Under the pieces are notes generated by a model that saw only the letters and a list, made by a program, of their open reading frames with translations, was not told where the DNA came from and searched no databases. The position numbers and the translations under genes are program-made. This document shows, in pieces, positions 52,880-64,000 of a stretch of DNA of 64,000 nt; position 1 is the first letter of the stretch; every line of letters begins with the position of its first letter. The stretch is from Rhynochetos jubatus (Eukaryota; Chordata; Aves; Eurypygiformes; Rhynochetidae). The stretch spans positions 2,232,001 through 2,296,000 of the forward strand of contig CM050655.1 in NCBI GenBank assembly GCA_027574665.1, in the 5' to 3' direction.

Positions 52880-55800
52880 ATAGATCCAATACAGGTTCAC
52901 AAGTGGAGGCATTTTGATAACTGTTAAATAATTTAGGCAGATTATGAAGAAGTGGTTTTGCTCTCTGCTGGAAAAGGCTGGCTGGTACCTTTGAAGAGAA
53001 CCACAGTGAAAAAAAAAAAAAAAACCAACAAACCAACACCCATATGGTTTTGTAAGTAAACTTGCATATCAAAGGCTTTAGCCTTCATTTCATCTTTCCT
53101 TATGGATGGCTGACAATTATCATATTGCCCAGCTAACCCAGCTGTGGATGAGAAACAGGCTCATGGAAAAATCAAAATTGATGTGCTGCTTGTCTCTGAA
53201 ATCTTTTTTTTTTTTTTTTATGGGCCATTTGGTAAACCTTTATGAAAAATGTATTTCAACAAGAACAAAGCTTTCTTCAAGAGTCTGATTAGCTGTCACT
53301 TCAGTTAACTCTTAATAAACACAAATCCCTTCAGATGTACACATTTGAATAAAGATCATGTAATCAACTTTTGCTGATTGGAAATCCTTTGGGGATTAAT
53401 ACATGTCGATGTCTATGTTTGTTCAAGCAAAAATGAAATAGCGTGGGCTGACCCTTACAAGCTTCGAAATAAAAGGACTTATTACTTCCTCTGCAAATTG
53501 GAACCATGCATATGGGAGTATAAAATGCATCAATTGGTCTAGATCCTTCTGAAGGGGTGATTTTAATCTTCATTAGTAATCTGCATGAAACAGTTGTGGA
53601 ATGGCAAATAAACCATCTTGCTGAATACAAAACAAACCATATTGAGGTGAAGAATAGGGACAGGGTCTTTGAATTCATCTTGTCGCAACACATAACTTGG
53701 AAGCAGATCTTGTACTTTGAACTGTATTAGAGTTTAAAGGCCAAATTAAGTAAAGAACCAGGCACTCTTCCAAATGAATAGCTCATTAAACTCCAGCTCT
53801 CCGTTGGGTTGTCTCCTGGGAAGCGTGCGGTGAGGCCACCTTTTGATACTCTTTGGCAAGGAATAGCACATCTAATTTTGGCCTTGACATTACAAAAAGA
53901 TGCTGTAGGTTCTGCTGGAGATGTGAAAGCACGCTGCGTTGGAGATGCAGCCTCAGCATAGAAAAAGCTGCTGGTTTGCTATTTGGGTGCATTTAGAGGT
54001 GTGAGTGAAATATTGTGATTATATTGTGTTATATTCATGGGATAATAACAATGATTCATAAGGAAAAGAGATCCTTTCTGTCTTTAGATTGTATCTCTGC
54101 AAAATGTTCAGGAAGAAGAATGATTAAATGTGTTAAGACTAATGCAATTCATCAATACCTCATCAATACCTCATCAATTTGGCAGGTTAAAAAGGAAAAT
54201 TGGCTTTAATAAATATTTGAAATAAATCTTAAGAATGTGGCTTAGGAAGCTTTTACTCTTTCTTTGCTCAGTGGCAGGTTCTGCTCCTCCTCGTGATACC
54301 CAAAGCAACCCCTGTACAACCACCCATGACTGTTGATGGACCTAGAAGCAAAGGGAGTATGTCAGATATTTCATTAATTAATCTTTTCTATGACTGAGTT
54401 TAACTTTCGCTGCTCTTAGTTATCCAGTACCTCTTAATTTATTATCCCTGGGGTTAACACTGTGCTGATAGCAGAGGATTTCTGAGTTTCACCCAATAGG
54501 CTGAGTGAGAGCAGTGTGAGATTATCATCATGGTCTGGACAGGGGTTGTAGAGCGTGATGGATGGTGGTGGCTCATAAAGCTGCTCCCACTACCTGGCCA
54601 GCTGCTGGGGATATTTTCTATATCTCTCTGTGATTTACCTGGTTCCAAATGTTTCACCTGTCCTCTGTGTGCTCCTCTCTGTCTCTGTCTTGTAACTTGG
54701 AACAAGATGAGAAATATGATGAAGGTGATGGTTTGTGTTCTTCTCTTTAAATAACCCATGGAATTAAATTGGACATTGATCTTCAAAGGCAAGAAAAGAT
54801 GTTTGCAATGTCTTTTGGCATGAATCACTAGGCTTTGCAAAGAAACTCACTCCAAGGGGAATGCTTTGAAGGTGGTACTCATGCCTTTAATATTGTTTCA
54901 GCCATTCAGTGTTCACACTATGCTGATTATGTGTGGTATTTTTAGCTTGTGGTGGTCAAATGTAGCTCATTTGGATGGACAGTGCAGCATACAGGCGTTC
55001 AAAGTCCGCAGTCTTGGATGGAGACTACATCCACTCATGTACAAAACTGGTTGAAGAAGGAGTATGGGGGAGTTGAGAAGTCATGCAGATAAGACAGCAG
55101 TAGACTCTCAAGTGCCAGAAGTATTCATAGTTGGAAGAGAAACAGAGTGTTGGTGCTGGTTTGAACGCTGTGGTCCATTGTTATAGGGGCAGTGTATTGT
55201 GATAACATGAGAGTAAAAAGGTTATTTGCACGTTCAGATGTGAAGATGCTTTTCCAAGAGAAAAACACATTTAATAGGGGTAAGTTCTTGGATTTATTGT
55301 GGTATGCTTGAAGGTCAGAAAAGGCCCTGTGTATGCCATTCTCCAAGCAGGTGTTCATTCATTTCTCTGAGTACGTGTTTTTTACCTGATAATTGTTGTG
55401 TTTATATTAGCAAAGTACAAGAAAGATAAAATACAAAGCCTTTAATGTGATTAGAAATAGCTGTTTAGATGTGTATCTCATTATTTGCAATTGTCTTGAG
55501 ACTTGGCAATCTGCCTTATACATACAAATAGTGTTTTCTCTTCAGAATGGTTTAACAAGCTGAAGTATGAAGATATAGGAAGTATTGATCTAAAGATAAG
55601 CAAGTATAATTAGCAGAAAAGAAATTGTTACAGAAAGTAGCCATTGGCATTTACAACAGTAGATCTCATCCCAGAGCTTTTGTTTAGTGTGAAATCCTGC
55701 TGAGTAAAATCAACTTATTTGATCACTAAATTCATAGAGATTATAGGTTTGGTAAATTGATTATTTTCTCTTCCTCGCCCTCAACTCATGGTGTCTCTCT

Positions 55801-58800
55801 TCATGTCACAGTGTGTGTGAAAATAGTCTCTTAAGGGATGTGAGCCAGTTTTCTGATGAATTGCTCATATTATGTGTGCAAGGCTGGAAGTGCCTGGGGT
55901 AGGAGGATTTGGTTACTGAGCTGACCAGAAAAAGAGTGTCTTTTAACGAGCTACATTTCCCCCTTTATTGAATTGAAAGTGATACATTCATGTTGATTGG
56001 AAGAAAACAAAGAATCTGCCTCCTATTTGGTGGCTTACAACTGATAGTGAGCATAGGAGCTTTCACCAAACTGGAGAGAAATGGAGGTCTGCTCTTTCTT
56101 CAGTCTGCTTTGAACCAAAAAATATAGACTTGTATTTGATAGTTCAAGTTTTTTTCTCATTCTCGGGCTGACCTAAACCTGCTCCTCAGAATAATGTTCC
56201 AACTATGGTGGTGTCAGATACATGGGGTGGCCTGTTCTCAGTCTCTGCCAGTGAAGAGACTCCAAGCAAAGAGGCTCTCCAAAAGAAGAGCAGATATTCA
56301 CCAATGCTTCACCTTCATCTCAGGAGACTCTCACTTCCACAAGATGTTTTTTTGGCTAGGCAATTAAGGCACTTTTCCATACCAGATAGAGCGATTTCCC
56401 CAAGAAAGGCTGAGAACAGCCTTTCTGAGATCTTCCAAGCAAAACAATATGACAAACTGTGGCAGCACGTAAGAATAGCTTTTGAATGGCCATAATTACA
56501 TGACTGCTTTAATAAATATTGCCTTTGGAGAAGCAAGTATTCTTGACTTTCCTGAGCAATTGCTGATGAGTTTTAATTAAAATGATAGTTTGGTTTTGGT
56601 TTTAAAATTAAAGCATTTGTTGCATGTACTTGGAGGATCTGGGGAGAAAGTTCCTGCTTTGAGGGTTTCCCCTTCTTTAGAAGGTACCAGCTGCATCTTA
56701 ATGCGGATGTTTAAAAGATGAGTGCCCTATTAGTGTAGATTTTGGTCAGAAAATAATTACTCAGAGCGAGTAGATGAAGGTGCAGAGCAATGTCAGGCCA
56801 GGGATACAGACCACCTCCAGGAAACCTGCCTGCTGCTAGAGTGTGAACTGTGAAATTCTGCTAGGTTAAATCATTTCAAACTGTTGTATTTAAATAACTC
56901 TCCAAAGTGTCTTAGGAATAACAAGCTATCAGCACCACAACAACATGGAGCATAGAAAATCCTCAATACTGAATTCCTGGAGGCGTTTGCATTTGAATTA
57001 GAGCAGGCAGAGGAGGAAAGCTCATCAGCCTGTGCACGGTGTCCATGCAGGGTTCTCAGCAAGACTCCCAAACCCAACTGGGTGTAACGGCTGGGGCTTG
57101 GCCTCAGGGCTGCAATAACCAAAATCAGTTAGTTCTGACATGGGAAAAGGAGGCTGTGTGTAATATTTGACACTTACAAAAAATAATCCATGTGAGCAAA
57201 AGATGGATTTTAATTTCTACTTCTAGACACAATTTTAAGAAGTCTCACAGAATCACAGTTCTAATAAGTCTCATGGAATCTGGAGAGGAGTTACTGACTC
57301 ACGGTGTGCTTAATTACCTGTTAGCATTACTTTGTGCTGAGCAGACAAAAAGTAAGGGTTAGGCAGACTGCTCTGAAAGGCTTATTGTTTCTTTAGCTAA
57401 GATTATAACTAAAGAGGGGGAAAGAAGCGCATTGTGATACAACAGGCTGTTGCTTGAGAAGAATGCAGAAATCAAGAAAATAGTTGAATTTTCTGAATGT
57501 TATTTCCCTGTGTGTCCACGGGGCCAGGGTGGCTTGAATATTCTGGTGATATTCATACAAATTCAGATATGAAAAAAAAAAACCAACTGAGTGATAGAAA
57601 CCTAGAAGGTGTGTATGGACAGCATTTTAGAAGGGAAAAGACGGACGGCAGGAGCTCCGTTGGCCTCATTTCATGAAGACAGCTGTCCACAACAGACTCA
57701 GGGATAAGTTTCTGAAACTTAACGGAGTGCTGAAGTTCTGTTCTGAGTGAGAATAGATTTAAAATGCTAATAGTCTCCCCTTTCGCATATAAGTTCATCA
57801 GAAAAGTAGTCATATAGATAATTTGACTGTCTGGATACAATCACCTAAAATGAAATGGTGTATTTTTGGGGTTTTATTTCAGGCAACTAATTCTGGATCT
57901 CACTCTGGATCCATATTCTTGTTAATAATGGTACAAATGGTACAAATCATACTTTTGAAGCAATCTAAAGTGGACTTAGTCAAGTTACTAATGGAAACGT
58001 TATTTCTTTGGCATCTTTGGAAAAGTTCACTAAATATTGCCATTTGAGCGCAGATCCATTACAAGTTTTTATGGCCAGTCAGAGACCAGTCTCATTTTCC
58101 TGTATCTAGCACATCCTAATGACCATTTTATGCATTTGCCCTCTACTTGCATGGCATGAATTTTTAATGTGCAGGCAGAAGGTGGCATTTTTATTGCTTT
58201 TATGAGCATCAGAAATGCATTTTAAATTCAGTTATATACTGTCTCTGGAAATACTATACAAGTGACCTGAAAATAAATACGACTCAGATTACCGAAAACT
58301 AAAGGGACAGTTGTCTCCAGAGTGACTTAAACTGTGGGAGTTGAGTAGCGTATTACTTGTGACTTCAAAAATACAAGGTAAGAATAATTTCAACTTCATA
58401 TAGCCACAAATAAACCAGTACAATTATTTCTGGAAGAAGATTAAGAGTTTTTACAGCCCAGTGAAGACAAACTCATCGTGTGCCACAGCAGTTCACAATG
58501 AAGTTAGAAATATGTGTTTTAAAGAGTAGAGAAAATAGAAAGGGCATTACATACCAGGAAAATGAGCTCACAGAACATGCTTGCAGGAAAAATGTGCTGG
58601 AATTGAACTATAGATGAAGGCAAATCAGGCTTAGGCTGAAGTGTCCTCAAAGGGATAGTAAAAATCCTTTACTTCTTAATAATTTAGAAAATTACAGCTG
58701 ACCTGCAGTGAATTAGTATTCTGTTAAGCTGCTAACGAGAAGGCTCGGGAGGACCAGCTCTAGTCTAGCACACTGCAGATCAATAAGATACTGATTTTAA

Positions 58801-59048
58801 CAAGAGAATCCAAACTGCTAGAGATACAAAACTTTGATGATCATTTTCAAAGCAAATTGGAATATGTGTGTGCATGAATACATGCATCCATGTACACAGG
58901 ATTTTTAATGCTTTGCTCTAGGGTGGAAAGATAAAAAGGTGTTATTTGAAAAAAATCAATTTGGCTTGATATTCAAAACAACTAAATAAAGTGTAAGACC
59001 TTATCTGGATTAGGTAAATACAGAAGAAATCAGCATTTTCTTTTGGAG
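52880..59048. other. Intron sequence with homopolymer runs
   Basis: It has 16 A at 53009-53024, 16 T at 53204-53219, and an 11-bp unit CATCAATACCT repeated 2.6 times at 54150-54179. No gene is recognised. The segment 58030-58270 is rich in octamer-like and AT motifs and may be conserved non-coding DNA (untested). Confidence 0.55.
54150..54179. repeat. Tandem repeat, 11-bp unit, 2.6 copies
   Basis: CATCAATACCT occurs at 54150 and 54161, with a partial CATCAAT from 54172. The copies are identical. Confidence 0.85.
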
Positions 59049-59130
59049 CATAGAGTAACACAGTGGTTCATGTTTGAAGGGCCCCTGGGATCATCTGGTC
59101 CAAAACCTCCTTCAGAACAGGAGTTGAGGA
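59049..59130 (-). mobile_element. Old, divergent CR1 LINE 3' end fragment, antisense
   Basis: CATAGAGTAACACAGTGGTT, then TTGAAGGGCCCCTGGGATCA and TCTGGTCCAAAACCTCCTTC, resemble the inverted 3' end of an older CR1 subfamily (consensus-like TTGGAA..GACCTCTGGGATCATC..GTCCAACC). Divergence is clearly higher than in the other copies. Limits are approximate. Confidence 0.6.
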
Positions 59131-62100
59131 TAAGCGAATCAAACCAACACAGAGGAGGGAGGAAACGTCCTGTACAACACGGCCCCTACTCCACTGCAGT
59201 CGTAGGGAAGGGAGATGTTCAGCATCTCCCGTATCCTCTGTTGGTGGAAACCAAGGTTGCAATCCATGACCTGGATTGAGAAGTCCAGGCTAATGGGATT
59301 TGCGCTTCCAAATGGCATCAGAAATCCAGGATCTTTTTTTCCCTCTGTGTTTACCCTTCGTAGGCAAACGGTTACCAGTGCTGTCTTCACTGGGGCCTGG
59401 ATATCTGACAACTGAAGAGTGACAGTCTCCCAAAGCCACTAAGGTCCACTGCAATCTCCATAGACACATGCCACTGATTGTTGCTAGATAAAGGAAAAAG
59501 CACATCTTTAAAAGAAAATATACAACTTTGTCTTCTAGGCTCCCGAATGAAGACGTCTCTATACCAGATAATGCTGTTCTACTACTTGCCATATTGCTAG
59601 AAACTGGGAAATGAGATTAAAATCTCAGTTTATATGATTACTAATTCCACTGGACCTTGCTTTCCTTCACCTTCAGGATGGTCTTCACCCTCTGATCTTT
59701 CTCCCATGTAGGTAAAAGTTACTGTAAATCCGTTTTGAATGACAAATTCATTATTTCAGGGACTGTTAATGGAGCTTTTTTGGAGGAAGTTATCAGGGAA
59801 GACCTGGCTACCTTGTTTTAAGTCAGTGCTTGCATTTTTGCTCGGATACTGCAACTGTGATCTGCATTTTTGTTCCAAAAATGAGTTACTGAATACTTAG
59901 TCTATTAAGGTGCATTTTGTTAGACATTGATCACCTGAGGGGAGTAAATTGCCTCATCTGCAAACTTGAGGAATAATCATCAGTGAAATAGAAAAGACAG
60001 AAATGGATTTATGGGAAGTGCTTTCAACAGCCATTACTCACTTCTTTTAACTATATTTTCGTATCTGTCAGTGAGTCAGATTTTAATCTAAAGTGTTTCC
60101 ATCTAAACGTATATAATGGTATTTTTAATCAAGATGCCATGTGGCCTTGAATAAATCAACATACAGTAAATAACCACACTTGCCTTTGTCAGCCAGAGCC
60201 ATAATCTGATCATGACAACCTTCTTTTCATGAAAAAAAAAAAAAAAAAAAAATCTGACTGGCATAAACTATGTTTATTTTCGATAGGGTGCTAGATTCAC
60301 TGTTTGGTGAGGACAGGCTGCGCTCATAGCCAGGCTCGCTGGATGCTGCCACAGACACAAAGGAGCAGCACAGCACATCCTGGATTACAGGACTCAGGGC
60401 AAAGTTTGAGCACCAAAAATTATTATGCCAACATCGTACCTTTTAGATCCATCTCCTCCATCCTTTATCCTGCACTGACATACCTGTGGGCTAATTTCAG
60501 GATCAGGTTTCCGTTCTGCTTGATTCATGTCTGCAATAGAATTCCTGAAATTATGTCCTGCTTTCCCTGTGTATTATTTCTCTATCTTAATATCAACCAT
60601 GTTGGCTCAAGGAGTACCCACTAAAAATTCCCAAACACTCAAGTTTCAATATTGTCTTTCGCACTCTTTTGAAACATGACAAGTGGAAAAGGTTTAACGG
60701 TTCAACCACAGGCAAATGATCCCTGAGTGTCAATGATCTGAGTCCCCTGTCAGCTCAGAAGGATTGACATGGCAGCATGCCCGCTGAGATTTGTTCTTGG
60801 GATACAGAGGCATTTATGTGCAATGTGCTCATCTTTTGTAATTCGTTGATTAGTAATTAATTAAACAAATTGGTAGAAGTTATTGAAGCTTTCATGTTAC
60901 AGCGGAAAAAATAATAGAAAAATAGGGCATGCTGCATAGAGTGAAGTTAAACATCTGTTGCCATTCAAGTGGGGACAGATCCAACATGTGTTGGATCCAA
61001 CACAAAATTTCCCAAGAGTTTCCCCTCCAGCATGAGAGTGGCCATTACACAGATCAACTAACCCGTGGCCAGTCAGTCTCACTGCTTACTGACTGCCAAA
61101 AGGTTTCCCCCCTTCTGCAAACCACTTCGTACCTGGAGTGGGTTGTGGATTGCATGGCTGGATCTGTCCTCGCACTGATGCTCATCCAAACCCAAGTTGC
61201 TCCAGTTGGAGGATTATGTGGGTTGGGAGCCGTACTGCCGACACAGACTTTGGGATGAGCCCGAGTATATCATTGCACGTGGTCTTAACAGAGGTGTCTT
61301 CTCATTGACAATCTGGGAGCCAGTTTTAGGATTCCAGCCCCCAGATGGGCTGTTCTTCAAGCAAATGCAGAGGGAAGTGGTAAGCAAAGATTGTGTGACA
61401 ACAGCTAAATAGTGTTCTACTGAATAATTGAAATTGTCTTCCCAGCACTTTGTTTTTGTTTTGGTTTGGGTTTTCTGTTACCCATTGTAGTGCTTGCCTG
61501 TCTATAATATTCCAAAAGTTTTGTTTTTCTTAAACAACAGAATTTTCAAACCTTATTTCCAATCAGTCAAGCTTATTTGATTATTTCTCCAGTACAATCC
61601 AAGCCATTTGAAAATCCTCAACATTTAATTCATTTTTAGCTGCATCCTGTTTTCAGTGGGAGGGAGAAAAAAAATGCTAAGAAGGCTTACTGTGCATACC
61701 AAATTTGGACTCCTGAGATGTAAAGGAGGAGGAGAAAATCAACAGCATCGTAAACTGAAAGTTTAAATCATTCTTCTTTTCTAATTCAATAAGGGGACTG
61801 AAGCATGTCCTGGAGAAAGAGAGATGGACCAGTTACTGCTTTAGAGGCATTTTAAAGGTATTTTGTATGCTGAGCTTCCTAAAACGTAGCATTACACGTC
61901 TCAAGTAAATCCAAACTCAACTGAGGCAAAGGTCTCTGTAACATCTATAAAAAGGCATTTAGAGATAACATAGCTCTTCTATGAAGAGACAAAGAGCAAC
62001 AGCAGCAGCATTCCCAAGAGTATGAATAAAAGCCATTAGAAATAAGGAATTAAGATGAGCTGCCATCTGTTAGCCTTCAGAGCTTCACAGAGGATAAATG

Positions 62101-64000
62101 TCCTGAATCACACCCCCAAATCAATAATGGGTGTGCCGTCCTTTCCACTGCAACCAGCAAATGAGCACACTGTGGAGAGAATCACTTTGCTTAAAATAGG
62201 AAGGGATTTGCTGGCTGTGTATTTTTGCCTCAGGCAGATCTTGAAGTCAGTGTTGCTCTTGTGTCTCCAAGTGAGAAGTAATTATTCAACTCTGCCCCAG
62301 GGCTGTGCAGGTTAGAAATGAGAAGGCAAGGGGTTTTGCCCATCAGTGTGTTGGGTTAGAATTACTGAATTAGGATGGTTAGGATGTCCTGGTTGTCTTG
62401 CTGATGTTACCTGGGGTTTGCACCAACACAACTTGCCTGTAGGAAGAGGCTCAAATGCCTCTTTGGAGCACTCTAAGATGAATTTACATGGGGCCACTTT
62501 CATAATTCCATGCAAATGTGGTTGTCCTCAGTTTCCACCATGAAGAGGAACAAGCTGTTCTGAACTGAGTTGCCTTTTTTGTAGCTTATGTCTCTATGGA
62601 GGAGGTAACTGAGTCAGTACCCGAAAGACTATTCTTGGGGATGATCAAAAGTGCCTTTTTTTGGACTTGGCCCTCAGTAAATCATCTCAGATGCATTGAA
62701 CTAGAGTGAGGGGCTCAAGATTGCCCCCAGAGCCAGTTCTGCTGCTTTTTGCTGTGTCTATCAATTGATGAGACTGCCGACCATGGGGTCACCCCTGCCA
62801 ACTCATTACTTAGGAATGTGTCAGGCAGGATTTCCATAATTTTTAATCCTATGTTTTATTCATTTGCTGTAGTGCAAAGAGTCTTCTGACTCTACTTGTA
62901 ATAATTAACCATTATAAAAATAAGAAGATATTTAGATATTTTAATGCTTGCTCTGTGAATCCTGCAGATTCTGCCAACATCTGTGTCAGGCAGCAATTTT
63001 TCTTCCAAAGTTCAGTTTTAGGGACCCAACTCTCAGGTCCCTTGCATTTGGTGGGCACGGAAAGAAGTTGCCCGGGAGTACATGTAAAGCTTGTGATTCA
63101 GATAACCTTAAAAACATTTACAGCTTATTTTTCTTTTGTATGTATGTAATTATGAAGACAGAAAACTATGGCAATCTTTATAACACATTCATTTAATGGT
63201 TATGGTTAAAAGGAGGGAGGCGGGAAGCAGCAAAACAGGGACTGTGCTTTGGAAATAATATTGTCATTGTCTTTGTGATAAAGATATTATTATGACAATT
63301 TGCTGTCAAGTGCAGTAGAGATCTGTTAGAGACAAAATGCCTGGTTTCAATTGGTTTTGAAGATGTTGTAAATACCCAATTTGGAGGAGTGGGACAAAAC
63401 AGACTGTGCATACAAATGCGACTTGCCACTTCTTCAAACCCTACCACGTCTTCAAAATATTGATCGATGTTTAAGGATCTCTTTTGAGACACAGCACAAG
63501 AGTCAGTCACAAATGTCTTTTCATTTCCTAGGCATGGTGTTAGCATCTTGTGTGAGACAATGGTTTTCGTTTGACATCATTCCGATGCTGCAGTGATGCA
63601 CGTGTAGTTTCAATTGAGATGTAGAAGCAGAAATCAGGCTTGGTGCACCCATGCTGGGATTGTCCATGGAGGTTGAAGGGTGGGGGTTCATTTCCCATGC
63701 AGTCTCCCAGAGAAGGGGGAAAAATTGCTGGTGAGAAACTCCTTGACAGTGAACTGTTATGAAGAGCTAACAATTACATTGCAAGCCATGGAAAATTTAA
63801 TTTTGGCTGTATTATGAATGCAGAAATTAGAAATAAACAACACAGGGTACAGGGGTGTGAGGCTTCTTGTGACAGCTATTATCTTTAATAACCTATATAA
63901 TAATATTGAAAAAGATGGATGAGTTGGAAGGCACAGAAGCTTTCCTTTAGGACTATAGATAAAATCTGATTTGCAAATATGAAGAAATATCAGTGGGTAC
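59131..64000. other. Intron sequence to the right window edge
   Basis: A run of 21 A lies at 60232-60252, without a poly-A signal close before it. No gene, RNA gene or known transposon is seen. Confidence 0.6.

Noticed and set aside
53009-53024. Run of 16 A near the CR1 at 52244
   Set aside because: It lies outside the CR1, which has no poly-A tail, and no signal or coding trace precedes it.
59521-59610. Segment preceded by TTCTAG that could be a small exon
   Set aside because: The peptide matches nothing known, no donor with a consistent frame follows, and it is not a PRKG1 segment.
60232-60252. Run of 21 A as a possible retrocopy tail
   Set aside because: No poly-A signal within about 30 nt upstream and no peptide trace or repeat before it.

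Overview
This is vertebrate, almost certainly bird, nuclear DNA. The identification rests on many CR1 LINE fragments of the avian type, with their typical 3' octamer tails, and on a fossil ERVL-type LTR element whose LTR begins with the avian-style TGTGCTGGTTTTGGCTGGGA on the minus strand. A neoavian rather than galliform bird is possible, but the sequence alone does not settle it.

The only host coding sequence I can support is one 106-nt internal exon at 32640-32745 (+). It encodes a piece of cGMP-dependent protein kinase 1 (PRKG1) and has a good splice acceptor, a plausible branch point and a donor. The rest of the window therefore reads as two very long PRKG1 introns, at least 32.6 kb upstream and at least 31.2 kb downstream. 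Mammalian PRKG1 is also known for very large introns. I found no other PRKG1 exon by eye.

Layout: 1-215 is a CpG-rich patch of unknown origin at the window edge. A CR1 3' fragment lies at 3001-3302 (+). 10207-11034 holds a minus-strand stretch that might be an old retrocopy, with a poly-A tract and a 15-bp tandem repeat. A G-run cluster is at 17835-17862. An antisense ERVL fossil (3' LTR plus part of the integrase region) lies at 18608 to about 20350, followed by a CR1 at 20948-21288 (+). A short antisense CR1 at 30273-30430 is followed by a poly-A-tailed block ending at 30581. The PRKG1 exon is next, then CR1 pieces at 34074-34376 (+) and 38239-38333 (-). A 2.3-kb CR1 with a long reverse-transcriptase reading frame lies at 41022-43312 (-), and a 1.05-kb CR1 of a different subfamily at 48041-49095 (+). 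Further CR1 pieces are at 52244-52879 (-) and 59049-59130 (-, old). The intervening sequence is ordinary A+T-rich intron with homopolymer and short tandem repeats.

The many open frames of 60-160 codons in the intron are unsupported: they have no recognisable families, overlap on both strands and show no splice context. I found no operon, CRISPR array, tRNA, rRNA or novel multi-gene system, and none is expected here.
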